Shown here: positions 1 through 7,022 of the stretch, one piece after another | How the letters are laid out: each line of letters starts with the position of its first letter | Numbering within the stretch: the first letter of the stretch is position 1 | NCBI GenBank assembly: GCA_900539115.1 | Contig: UQAQ01000036.1 | Coordinates: 1 to 32,474 of the forward strand | Direction: 5' to 3' | DNA: 32,474 bases | From: an uncultured Roseburia sp. | Lineage (GTDB): Bacteria; Bacillota; Clostridia; Lachnospirales; Lachnospiraceae | Made by a program: the position numbers and the translations under genes | Notes under the pieces: generated by a model | Told to the model about the DNA's origin: nothing | The model's database searches: none | What the model saw: only the letters and a program-made list of their open reading frames with translations

Positions 1-152
1 GATTTATATTTTCTATTAATTTTCTATTTTTTCTCTATTACTGTTTGTTTTTCAATGCATTTTGCGGAAACTCAAGGGAGTTTTTTCGAAATCTTTTTCG
101 GTATTTAACATGTTGTGAGACATGTGGAAAACTAAAAAATGTATATACTATG
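1..152. other. AT-rich intergenic stretch, nothing recognised
   Basis: This stretch is very AT-rich and has no convincing reading frame, RNA gene or terminator. It lies beyond the 3' end of the spore germination gene and is separated from it by the 178-bp inverted repeat. A short ORF that starts at 122 and runs through that repeat is not credible as a gene. Confidence 0.5.
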
Positions 153-330
153 TAATGGTTGTAGTATTAATTAAAAATGAGAGTTTGGATTTCACAATGA
201 GGAATTTAGAACACCGTTGGTGCACAGAGGGCGTTCTTTGCCCTCATGCACCATTACGTGTGTTCTCTAAGCGGAAGCGGTTCCGAATGGGAAATCCGGA
301 CTCTCATTTTGCCACAATACCACACCATTA
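153..330. repeat. 178-bp imperfect inverted repeat (long hairpin, MITE-like)
   Basis: The left arm (153-232) and the reverse complement of the right arm (240-330) align over nearly their whole length. Both begin TAATGGT, share GTATT, then AAAATGAGAG..GGATTTC, then GAACAC, then GGTGCA..GAGGGC, around a 7-nt loop GTTCTTT at 233-239. The right arm has an extra segment near 270-282. Several differences would be G-U pairs in RNA. The outermost three bases on the right form the stop codon of the reverse-strand spore germination gene. It could be a miniature inverted-repeat transposable element or a structured 3' UTR. The inverted repeat is read directly from the sequence; its nature is inferred. 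Confidence 0.8.
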
Positions 331-1749
331 ATTCTTCTTCTCCGAACGCGGCAAACTGACGCGGAAGAATCGTTTCATGCACTGGCGCAGATTAAATGGA
401 ATGAGTGGGTAAATATAACTCTTTCCGGAAATGGTTTTGTTAAATACGATGCAGGCGATGGTCAGCAGCGTGCCGGCGATAAAGCCGTAGATATCAAACC
501 ATGCGGTGAGGCATAAAAGGATGATACGCATAAATTTCAGTGCATAGCCAAGTTCAAAACTGACCTGCGTATAATTTGCCACAGCGACAAACGCCATATA
601 AAGCATCACTTCGGCGTTAAACCAGCCGGAACTCACGGTGTAATCCCCAAGGATAATACCAGCTACTACACTCAGAGGTGTACTAAACATCGTCGGAGTG
701 TTGAGCGAGGCAAGCCGCAGGCCGTCAATGGCAAATTCCAGTAAAAGGAACTGGTAAAGAATCGGCACATTGACCGGTTCGCTGATCTTGATAAAATTCA
801 GACATTCCGGGATCCAGGAAGGATTTGACAATAGTAGCAGCAAAACCGGCGTCAGAAAGACGGCGGCAAGGTTGATGACAATACGTGATAGGCGTAAATA
901 GGTCCCGGTAATGGGGGGAAAATAGTAGTCATCGGCGTCTTCGATAATATCAAAGACCGACGTCGGCAGAATCATGGCAGATGGTGAATTGTCCACAAGA
1001 ACGACGATACTTCCCTCCAGGATACTGGCAGCGGTAGTGTCAGGGCGCTCGGTAAATTTGAATTTGGGGAATGGATTATACCATTTGTGTTGATACAGGC
1101 ATTCTGCCAGACTTTCCTGATTCATCGTCAGGGCGTCAATGTCAATGCTGTCAATGCGGTTTCGGATGTCATCCAGCATTTCCTTTTCGACCCGGTCGCC
1201 CATATAGGCAATGACAACGTCGGTGCGGGAACTTTTGCCGACCGTATGCATTTCCATAACAAGTTCCGTCGAGCGGATGCGGCGGCGGATCAAAGCCGTA
1301 TTGAATACGACCGTTTCGACAAAACCATCTTTGGAGCCGCGCATAACTCGGTCTTTTTCCGGCTCGTCGACACCGCGGGCAGGATAACTTCGAAAATCAA
1401 TCGACAGCAGTTTGTCGTAACCATCGATCAGAAGCACCGGAACGCCGGAAAGAACCCATTGAATCAGGGCGTTTTCGTCCTCAATCAGATCAATCTCGCC
1501 GTAAGGAAGACTGGTCTTTAAAAAATCGTGCGCAGTTTCAGGCATTTGATCCGGTGTGATTTTATAGAGAAATTCCATGATCTTTTCCATCACTTCATCT
1601 TTGCAAAAGCCATCAATAATGTAAAAACAGGCGGTTTTTCCGCCAATTGTGATGACGCGGTAGATCAGGTCAAAACTTTTATCAACCTGAAGAAGAGAAT
1701 CAATCTTCTTTTTATTGGTGGAAAAATCTTTGGAAAATGTACTCGCCAT
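328..1749 (-). CDS. GerA-family spore germination protein (A subunit)
   Basis: This 473-residue protein matches the A subunit of GerA-type germinant receptors, inner-membrane complexes of the spore that sense nutrients and trigger germination. The N-terminal half is soluble and carries the family signature PARGVDEPEKDRVMRGSKDG followed by GFVETVVFNTALIRRRIR-like sequence. The C-terminal third (about 290-460) has several hydrophobic membrane segments with the usual SxxxAxLNTPTMFSTPLS-type region. An AGGAGG ribosome binding site precedes the ATG at 1749. No GerB or GerC gene is adjacent in the window, unlike the usual tricistronic operon, so partners must lie elsewhere or it acts alone. The stop codon falls on the last bases of the 178-bp inverted repeat. 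Family assignment is firm; the germinant is unknown. Confidence 0.93.
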   Translation of the reverse strand: MASTFSKDFSTNKKKIDSLLQVDKSFDLIYRVITIGGKTACFYIIDGFCKDEVMEKIMEFLYKITPDQMPETAHDFLKTSLPYGEIDLIEDENALIQWVLSGVPVLLIDGYDKLLSIDFRSYPARGVDEPEKDRVMRGSKDGFVETVVFNTALIRRRIRSTELVMEMHTVGKSSRTDVVIAYMGDRVEKEMLDDIRNRIDSIDIDALTMNQESLAECLYQHKWYNPFPKFKFTERPDTTAASILEGSIVVLVDNSPSAMILPTSVFDIIEDADDYYFPPITGTYLRLSRIVINLAAVFLTPVLLLLLSNPSWIPECLNFIKISEPVNVPILYQFLLLEFAIDGLRLASLNTPTMFSTPLSVVAGIILGDYTVSSGWFNAEVMLYMAFVAVANYTQVSFELGYALKFMRIILLCLTAWFDIYGFIAGTLLTIACIVFNKTISGKSYIYPLIPFNLRQCMKRFFRVSLPRSEKKN

Positions 1750-1810
1750 ATAAAAACCTCCTTTTGCGGGTAGTATGTGCGGAAAAGGGACAAAATATCC
1801 GAAAAATATA

Positions 1811-2000
1811 AACTATTCAGGCTCCCTTTCCCACACATTCGCATTTCGAACACTTCGTGTTCTTTCCCGCCTTTGACAAGGCTAAAAATGCTCATGTGGG
1901 GAGAGAGAGCCGTATTAGGATCAAAATGTAGGAAAATCAAAGCCTCTTACGTACAAGCACGACGAGTCATTGATGTTCCTACATTGATCCTGAATAGTTA
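1811..2000. repeat. Branched inverted-repeat element with ACTATTCAGG ends
   Basis: The ends are AACTATTCAGG (1811-1821) and CCTGAATAGTT (1989-1999), a perfect 11-bp inverted pair. Inside are two consecutive hairpins. The first (1820-1911) pairs GGCTCCC..CCACA..GCATTT with its near-complement ending GAGAGAGCC, and its head splits into two small hairpins (GAACAC/GTGTTC at 1848-1862 and GCCTT/AAGGC at 1869-1882). The second (1917-1991) pairs AGGATCAA..TGTAGGAA with TTCCTACATTGATCCT. Its loop holds TCTTACGTACAAGCACGACG at 1945-1964, almost identical to the loop of the element at 7907-7997. The element lies between divergently transcribed genes, right before a promoter. Its function is unknown. 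Confidence 0.8.
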
Positions 2001-2003
2001 CTA

Positions 2004-2032
2004 TTGACAAAAACCACGAACACTTATAAAAT
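2004..2032 (+). promoter_or_regulatory. Sigma-A-type promoter for the DUF4250-GNAT-thioesterase genes
   Basis: A TTGACA box at 2004-2009 is followed after 17 bases by TAAAAT at 2027-2032. It starts five bases after the end of the branched repeat element and leaves a leader of about 105 nt before the first start codon. That leader contains a small perfect hairpin, GCAGTAA/TTACTGC, at 2074-2089 of unknown role. The match is by eye to the consensus. Confidence 0.65.
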
Positions 2033-2145
2033 GATATCAGGATTGAAAAAAGCAAAAGATCCTACATAAAAAAGCAGTAAAATTACTGCAAAAACAGAAA
2101 TAAGGTAGAAAAGTGCACCGTAGAGTGCGGGAAAGAGAGGAAATT

Positions 2146-2322
2146 ATGAACATACCGGGTGACCCCATTATTTTGCTGAGCTATGCAAACACGCAGCTGC
2201 GCGATCAATATGCGACGCTTGAGGAATTTTGCAAAACCAATGAGATCGACCAAGAGGCTTTATGTGAAAGCCTGGAGAGTTTAGATTATCATTATGATGA
2301 GGTGACAAACCAGTTCATATAA
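2146..2322 (+). CDS. DUF4250 domain protein
   Basis: This small 58-residue protein has the pattern of the DUF4250 family: an N-terminal IPGDPIILLSYANTQLRDQY, then a short helix-turn-helix-like part and a C-terminal DYHYDEVTNQFI. The ATG at 2146 is chosen because GAGAGGA sits a few bases upstream and because the family starts at this point; a start at 2113 would add eleven residues without a good ribosome binding site. The function is unknown. The fold resembles small helical regulators, but I would not claim DNA binding. It is five bases upstream of the acetyltransferase gene and probably co-transcribed from the promoter at 2004. Confidence 0.85.
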   Translation: MNIPGDPIILLSYANTQLRDQYATLEEFCKTNEIDQEALCESLESLDYHYDEVTNQFI

Positions 2323-2327
2323 GATGC

Positions 2328-2756
2328 ATGAATATACAAGAGATTACATTTGGACACGAGATATCGATAGAAGACTACAATAATCTGCGGGGAAGTGTCG
2401 ACTTTATCCGCATTATACCAAAGCGTGCAGAACGTGCATTGTCGCATTCGCTCTATAAGATCATTGCGCTTGATCACGGCAAACCGGTCGGCATGGCGCG
2501 GGTAGTCGGAGACGGTGGTTATGTGTTCTTTATTTGTGATGTTATCGTGCATCCGGATTACCAGTCACAGGGACTGGGGCGGAAAATTATAGAAAATGTA
2601 CTTGGCTGGCTGGAAGACCAGGTGGAAGAAGGGGAAACCATCATGGTAAACCTGATGTCGGCGATGAATAAAGAAGAATTTTACGGAAAACTTGGATTTC
2701 ATAAGAGACCATTTGGAAACCATGGCTCCGGGATGTCAAGATGGATCAGCAAATAA
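2328..2756 (+). CDS. GNAT family N-acetyltransferase
   Basis: This 142-residue single-domain GNAT enzyme transfers an acetyl group from acetyl-CoA to an unknown amine. Motif A is visible as FFICDVIVHPDYQSQGLGRKIIENVL (about residues 65-90), with the Q-x-x-G-L-G pyrophosphate loop, and the C-terminal EEFYGKLGFHKRP segment is typical of motif B. No strong Shine-Dalgarno sequence precedes the ATG, only five bases separate it from the previous stop, and it probably relies on translational coupling. Its end lies just upstream of the thioesterase start (2774). Substrate cannot be deduced. Confidence 0.9.
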   Translation: MNIQEITFGHEISIEDYNNLRGSVDFIRIIPKRAERALSHSLYKIIALDHGKPVGMARVVGDGGYVFFICDVIVHPDYQSQGLGRKIIENVLGWLEDQVEEGETIMVNLMSAMNKEEFYGKLGFHKRPFGNHGSGMSRWISK

Positions 2757-2773
2757 AGATGGAGATGAGTACA

Positions 2774-3499
2774 ATGTACAAATGTAAAGATCGTGTGTCG
2801 TACAGCCGAATTGACACAGAAGGTAAATTAAAAGTATATGCTATCGTAAATGCCATGCAGGACTGCAGTTTGTTTCACAGCGAAGATGTAGGACTTTCCT
2901 GTATGGATCTGAAAAGTGAAGATGCACATGCCTGGCTTGTAAATTCCTGGGATATTGTGATCAAGCGCCGTCCGATCATGGGGGAAGTGTTTGAGGTATC
3001 GACATGGCCTTACAAGATGAGGGGCGTATTCGGAATGCGTAATTTCGTGATGAAAACAGAAGAGGGCGAAACACTCGCATATGCGGATTCGCACTGGTTT
3101 TTCTTTGATCAGAAGACGGGAACGCCGGTAAAGCCGGAGCCGGAAGATTATGAGGCTTATGGGATGGAAGAGCCGTATCCGATGGAGTATAAGCCAAGAA
3201 AGATCAAAATACCGGAAAATCTTGTATATTGTGACAGTATTACGGTGTGCGAGAATCATATGGATACCAACTCCCATATGAATAATGGAGAATACGTACG
3301 TCTGGCAGCCGACCACCTGCCATTTGGTTTTGAAGTGGAAGAGCTCCGTGTCGAATACCGTTTGGCTGCGAAACTTGGCGATGAAGTACAATGTTATACA
3401 TGTGAACAGGAAGAGGGATTTTATGTCGTTATGACGGATAAAGAAAAATCCCCATTTGCGATTACCTGCTTTAAGGGCAGAATCGAAGAAAGGAAATAA
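2774..3499 (+). CDS. Acyl-ACP thioesterase
   Basis: This 241-residue protein is a double-hotdog acyl-ACP thioesterase of the FatA-like family, which releases fatty acids from acyl carrier protein. The first hotdog shows SWDIVIKRRPIMGE and the typical RNFVM..DSHWFFFD run; the second has the catalytic-region pattern CENHMDTNSHMNNGEYV. I prefer the ATG at 2774, with GGAG nine bases upstream, over the ATG at 2741 that overlaps the preceding gene. The sequence from MYKCKDRVSYSRID onward matches the family start. It is followed two bases later by the S1 protein gene, so the two are probably one transcript. Confidence 0.9.
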   Translation: MYKCKDRVSYSRIDTEGKLKVYAIVNAMQDCSLFHSEDVGLSCMDLKSEDAHAWLVNSWDIVIKRRPIMGEVFEVSTWPYKMRGVFGMRNFVMKTEEGETLAYADSHWFFFDQKTGTPVKPEPEDYEAYGMEEPYPMEYKPRKIKIPENLVYCDSITVCENHMDTNSHMNNGEYVRLAADHLPFGFEVEELRVEYRLAAKLGDEVQCYTCEQEEGFYVVMTDKEKSPFAITCFKGRIEERK

Positions 3500-3501
3500 T
3501 C

Positions 3502-4350
3502 TTGCAGACTATGGAAGAAAAAATACTCGGACGCATGTCGCGTCTGTATGTGACAAAAATGACGAAAAACGGAGTATACCTCGGCTCTTATGAATATCCG
3601 GAACTGAAAGTGCTCCTGCCAAATAATCAGGTGCCGAAGGGAACCGAGCGCGGTGATATTTTTCAGGTGTTTCTGTATAAAGACTCGGAAGACCGTTTGA
3701 TCGCGACAACGACAGAACCTTATGTGCAGTTAGGACAGATGGCACGCCTGAAAGTAACCGATGTGACGGGAATCGGAGCATTTCTTGACTGGGGACTTGC
3801 GAAAGATCTGTTCCTGCCATTTAAAGAGCAGACACACCGTGTAAAAAAAGGCGAGCAGGTATTGGCAGCACTTTACATCGATAAGAGCAGCCGTCTGTGT
3901 GCGACGATGCATATCTATGATTATCTTCGCACCGATGGAGACTTCACCGAGGGCGATCATGTCGATGGAATAGTGTATGAGATTTTGGATTCGTTTGGTG
4001 CCTTTGTGGCAGTGGCAGATAAATATTCTGCGTTGATCCCTCACAATGAGATGAACCGCGAACTTCATGTGGGAGACAATGTTCATGCCCGTATCAAAGA
4101 AATCCGGGAAGATGGAAAATTGACACTCAGTCTGCAGGAAAAACTGCCGGTTCAGATGGGAATGGATGCCGAAAGTATTCTTGCAAGATTAGAGGCAGAA
4201 GGTGGTTTTTTGCCATTTCATGATAAAACGTCGCCGGAAATTATCAAGCGCGAATTTAAAATGAGTAAAAATGCTTATAAACGAGCAATCGGACGCCTGA
4301 TGAAAGAAAAGAAAATTGAGATTCGGTCCGATGGAATCAAGTTGATCTAG
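3502..4350 (+). CDS. cvfB: CvfB-like S1 RNA-binding protein
   Basis: This 282-residue protein resembles CvfB/YitL: consecutive S1-type OB-fold domains (about residues 1-65, 68-140 and 145-215, with repeated GxFLDWGLAKDLFLP-like strands) and a C-terminal winged-helix segment, KREFKMSKNAYKRAIGRLMK. CvfB proteins bind RNA and influence virulence or post-transcriptional regulation in other Firmicutes. The start appears to be TTG at 3502, because AAGGAAA lies 6-7 bases before it; the ATG at 3511 would be too far away. A forward terminator hairpin (4391-4424) follows, inside the 3' end of the convergent helicase gene. Confidence 0.85.
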   Translation: MQTMEEKILGRMSRLYVTKMTKNGVYLGSYEYPELKVLLPNNQVPKGTERGDIFQVFLYKDSEDRLIATTTEPYVQLGQMARLKVTDVTGIGAFLDWGLAKDLFLPFKEQTHRVKKGEQVLAALYIDKSSRLCATMHIYDYLRTDGDFTEGDHVDGIVYEILDSFGAFVAVADKYSALIPHNEMNRELHVGDNVHARIKEIREDGKLTLSLQEKLPVQMGMDAESILARLEAEGGFLPFHDKTSPEIIKREFKMSKNAYKRAIGRLMKEKKIEIRSDGIKLI

Positions 4351-4360
4351 TTTTCAAACG

Positions 4361-6778
4361 CTAGTCCGGAGAGGAATCCGGATTTTCCCAAAAGGAATGG
4401 AGGATATCTTTCATTCCTTTTTTGTTTGTGATCTTGTAAGGCACCCATTCTTTTGGAAATAAATGAGAATAACTATTGCCGGCGAAGCGTTCATCTAAGA
4501 GCAGAATGACACCGCGGTCGGAAGAAGTACGGATCACGCGGCCGCCCGCCTGAAAAACCTTGTTGATGCCGGGGTATAGGTAGGCATAGTCAAAGCCGTG
4601 TCCATTTTTTTCATCATAATATTGTTTAAATAATTCGCGCTCCTCGCAAACCTGCGGAAGGCCGGTTCCCACGATCGCGGTACCGATCAGACGGTCTTCT
4701 TTCAGATCAATGCCTTCGCTGAAAATGCCTCCCATAACACAGAGGCCTACAAGAGTGTAGTCATTTTCGGCATCAAAAGAAGCCAGAAATTCTTCCTTTT
4801 CTGATTCTGACATATTTTGACATTGTTCGACGATTTGTGTCTGCTCCGGGAGATGAAGCTGGTCTTTGACCTGGCGTAAAAAGGCGTAGGAAGGGAAGAA
4901 AATGATATAATTTCCCTGCTTTGCCTGCACAAATTCTTCAATATAGCCGGCGATACGGCGGTATTCCGAGACAGAACGCCGTGTGTACTTGCTGGTGACA
5001 TCATTGGCGATCACGATGCGCCGCTGGTCCGGCGTAAACGAAGATTTGGCGTAGACGGCATAGTCTTCTTCGGTCGTCGAAAGCTGCTCCATATAATAGC
5101 GGATCGGCAGCAGAGTGGCAGAGAAAAAGACCGTACTGCGTGCCTGCTCTTCGGCGTCACTGAGCCGTGTCGAAGGGTCCATGCATTGCAGTTTGATGCG
5201 GAAATTCCCGGATTCCTCATAATCGGTGTAAATGCGGTATTTCTCATTCTTGGTGTCGTTCATATTGAGAAAATGCTGGACAGCAAAAAATAAGTTTAAA
5301 ATCGTTTCGCGCTCGGGAAGTTCCTTCACTTCTTTCGTCAAAAGTTCAAAACTGTTTATGACACGCAGCAGTTGAAATTCAAAAGAAGAAATGTCCTCCA
5401 GAAGTTCAAAATGATCGCAGGCATGCTTCCATTCAAGCATGGTTTTGTTGCACCGGTCCAGCGAAGCCGCAAAAATTTTAAATAAATATTTTATTTCGGA
5501 TGGGTAATTTTTGGTGGACTCCTCATTTATAATGCGTTTTACTTTCAAAAAATCTTCTTTCACCAGCACGGCGCTGTACATTTCTCTGGCACGCTCTACG
5601 AGATTATGAGCCTCATCAATCAAAAAGGCAAAATTCCCTTTTTTTTCCTCTGAAAAAAACCGTCGCAGATAGACATTGGGGTCGAAAGCATAATTGTAAT
5701 CGCAGATAATGCTGTCTGCAAAAAGAGCTGCATCGAGGCACATTTCAAATGGGCAGACATTGTGTTTTTCGGCATACGAAAGAATGGTATCCCGGTTCAT
5801 GTCATTTTCATGGATCAGCATATCATAAACGCAGTCATTGACGCGGTCGTAATGACCTTTGGCATACGGACAGGAAGCAGGATTACACTCCGGGCTGCCT
5901 TCCAGAAAGCACATTTTTTCCTTTGCCGTGATTGTAAGAAATTTAAAATGCAGCGACTGCTCTGACAAAAGTTGGAAACATTCCTGCGCGACTGTTCTCG
6001 TGATCGTTTTGGCAGTCAGATAAAAAAGACGGTCGATCAGCCCTTCGCCCATTGCTTTTACCGACGGAAATACGGTGGAAATGGTCTTTCCGACACCGGT
6101 GGGAGCCTGGATAAAAATTTTCTTTTTGTGCTCGATCGTTTTATATACGCAGGCGGCAAGTTCTTTCTGGCCGTCGCGGTATGGGAATGGAAACATAAGC
6201 GACTGAATGGAAGCATTTCGCTTTTTCTGCCAGTCAAATTCGTAGCGCGCCCATGGGGTATACAAGTCGACAAGATCCCGGAACCACGCGCGGATTTCTT
6301 CACTGCGGTAGGTGACCGGAAAACGGCGGATCTCCTCACTCTCCAGATGGCAGTACGTCACTTGAACGGTGATAAATGCCGGATTTTCGGTTTCGCAGAT
6401 CATATAGGCATAGCACATTGCCTGCGCTTTATGCACCAAAAGAGGTTCTTTTAACTGGTGGATGTCCATAAAAACACCCTTGATCTCATCGACAAGAATT
6501 TCGGAGTCGTCGCGGAAGATGCCGTCGGCGCGTCCCTCAATTTTTAAATCAAATTCTTCGCCGGTTTCCTCACTCTGCATTGTGACGTACGTAAATAAAG
6601 GAACCTCTGCCTGATAGCCGATTCCCATACTTTTTTGTATTTTTTTGTGAATTTTGTTACCGAGCTGCATTGCCTCCGGATTCCGGGTGCCAAGACCGGT
6701 AGAATTGATGTCTCCCTCTCGAAAAATAAATTCCACCAGATTACGCACGGAAATTTTTAATTCTCTGCGTTCTGCCAT
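4361..6778 (-). CDS. PD-(D/E)XK nuclease - DinG/XPD-type DNA helicase
   Basis: This 805-residue ATP-dependent helicase is of the XPD/DinG superfamily 2 type. The N-terminal about 180 residues look like a RecB/Cas4-type nuclease, with GRADG (D85) and VDEIKG (E98, K100) as the D..ExK motif. The helicase part has Walker A QAPTGVGKT (224-232), four cysteines at 290, 298, 303 and 316 suitable for a 4Fe-4S cluster, a DEAH box (388-391), and a C-terminal GGRVIRTSSDRG motif VI. I start at MAERREL (6778) because AAAGAGGT precedes it by six bases; the upstream ATG at 6802 has no usable ribosome binding site. It probably acts in DNA repair or on structured DNA. The promoter at 6820-6848 fits a single-gene transcript. 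Confidence 0.9.
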   Translation of the reverse strand: MAERRELKISVRNLVEFIFREGDINSTGLGTRNPEAMQLGNKIHKKIQKSMGIGYQAEVPLFTYVTMQSEETGEEFDLKIEGRADGIFRDDSEILVDEIKGVFMDIHQLKEPLLVHKAQAMCYAYMICETENPAFITVQVTYCHLESEEIRRFPVTYRSEEIRAWFRDLVDLYTPWARYEFDWQKKRNASIQSLMFPFPYRDGQKELAACVYKTIEHKKKIFIQAPTGVGKTISTVFPSVKAMGEGLIDRLFYLTAKTITRTVAQECFQLLSEQSLHFKFLTITAKEKMCFLEGSPECNPASCPYAKGHYDRVNDCVYDMLIHENDMNRDTILSYAEKHNVCPFEMCLDAALFADSIICDYNYAFDPNVYLRRFFSEEKKGNFAFLIDEAHNLVERAREMYSAVLVKEDFLKVKRIINEESTKNYPSEIKYLFKIFAASLDRCNKTMLEWKHACDHFELLEDISSFEFQLLRVINSFELLTKEVKELPERETILNLFFAVQHFLNMNDTKNEKYRIYTDYEESGNFRIKLQCMDPSTRLSDAEEQARSTVFFSATLLPIRYYMEQLSTTEEDYAVYAKSSFTPDQRRIVIANDVTSKYTRRSVSEYRRIAGYIEEFVQAKQGNYIIFFPSYAFLRQVKDQLHLPEQTQIVEQCQNMSESEKEEFLASFDAENDYTLVGLCVMGGIFSEGIDLKEDRLIGTAIVGTGLPQVCEERELFKQYYDEKNGHGFDYAYLYPGINKVFQAGGRVIRTSSDRGVILLLDERFAGNSYSHLFPKEWVPYKITNKKGMKDILHSFWENPDSSPD
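4391..4424 (+). terminator. Rho-independent terminator after cvfB-like gene
   Basis: AAAGGAATG (4391-4399) pairs perfectly with CATTCCTTT (4412-4420), and the T-run continues through 4423. A smaller TCCGGA hairpin at about 4365-4382 with TTTT lies just upstream. The whole signal is embedded in the last codons of the convergent helicase gene, so it serves the forward transcript without its own intergenic space. Confidence 0.75.
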
Positions 6779-6802
6779 AAAAAGACCTCTTTTATCTTTC
6801 AT

Positions 6803-6815
6803 CCTGAATAGTTAA
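6803..6815. repeat. Single end of the ACTATTCAGG repeat family
   Basis: CCTGAATAGTTAA at 6803-6815 matches the right end of the elements ending at 2000 and 7997. I find no partner arm nearby, so this is either a remnant or a stand-alone copy of the end motif. It coincides with the expected transcription start of the reverse-strand helicase gene. Confidence 0.5.
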
Positions 6816-6819
6816 TTTT

Positions 6820-6848
6820 AGTATAGCAAAAAGGGGAGCATTTGGCAA
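6820..6848 (-). promoter_or_regulatory. Promoter of the nuclease-helicase gene
   Basis: Read on the reverse strand, TTGCCA (6848-6843) and TATACT (6825-6820) are separated by 17 bases, with a TG just before the -10 box. The predicted start of transcription is near 6813, inside the ACTATTCAGG repeat end, giving a leader of roughly 35 nt. Confidence 0.65.
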
Positions 6849-6860
6849 TCGGCAGATATG

Positions 6861-6889
6861 AGAAAAAGGCCACAATGTGACCTTTTTCT
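6861..6889 (-). terminator. Terminator after the intramembrane protease gene
   Basis: AGAAAAAGG and CCTTTTTCT form a perfect 9-bp stem that continues through CAC/GTG. Both sides carry A/T tracts, so it may act in both directions; on the reverse strand it lies after the gene at 7023-7874 and before the helicase promoter. Confidence 0.65.
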
Positions 6890-6906
6890 GGGGAATAGAG
6901 AACTAA

Positions 6907-7002
6907 ACTATATATAGGCAATCATTAGGTTATCCCAATGATAACGGCAATAAAAAATGGCAACTCGCCTAAGGCGAATCACCATTGATTCATATATATA
7001 GT
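6907..7002. repeat. 96-bp inverted-repeat element with two inner hairpins
   Basis: The ends ACTATATATA (6907-6916) and TATATATAGT (6993-7002) are perfectly complementary. Inside are ATCATT/AATGAT around 6921-6942 and an AATGG..TCGCC/GGCGA..CCATT hairpin around 6956-6985. The layout is a three-way junction and differs in sequence from the other repeats in the window. It lies directly after the stop of the reverse-strand protease gene. It may be a MITE-like remnant or a structured 3' UTR. Confidence 0.6.
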
Positions 7003-7022
7003 ATCGCAAATCGACACAGTTG

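Noticed and set aside
122..331. 69-codon ORF at the left end
   Set aside because: It runs through the long inverted repeat, lacks a ribosome binding site and has no protein-like composition.
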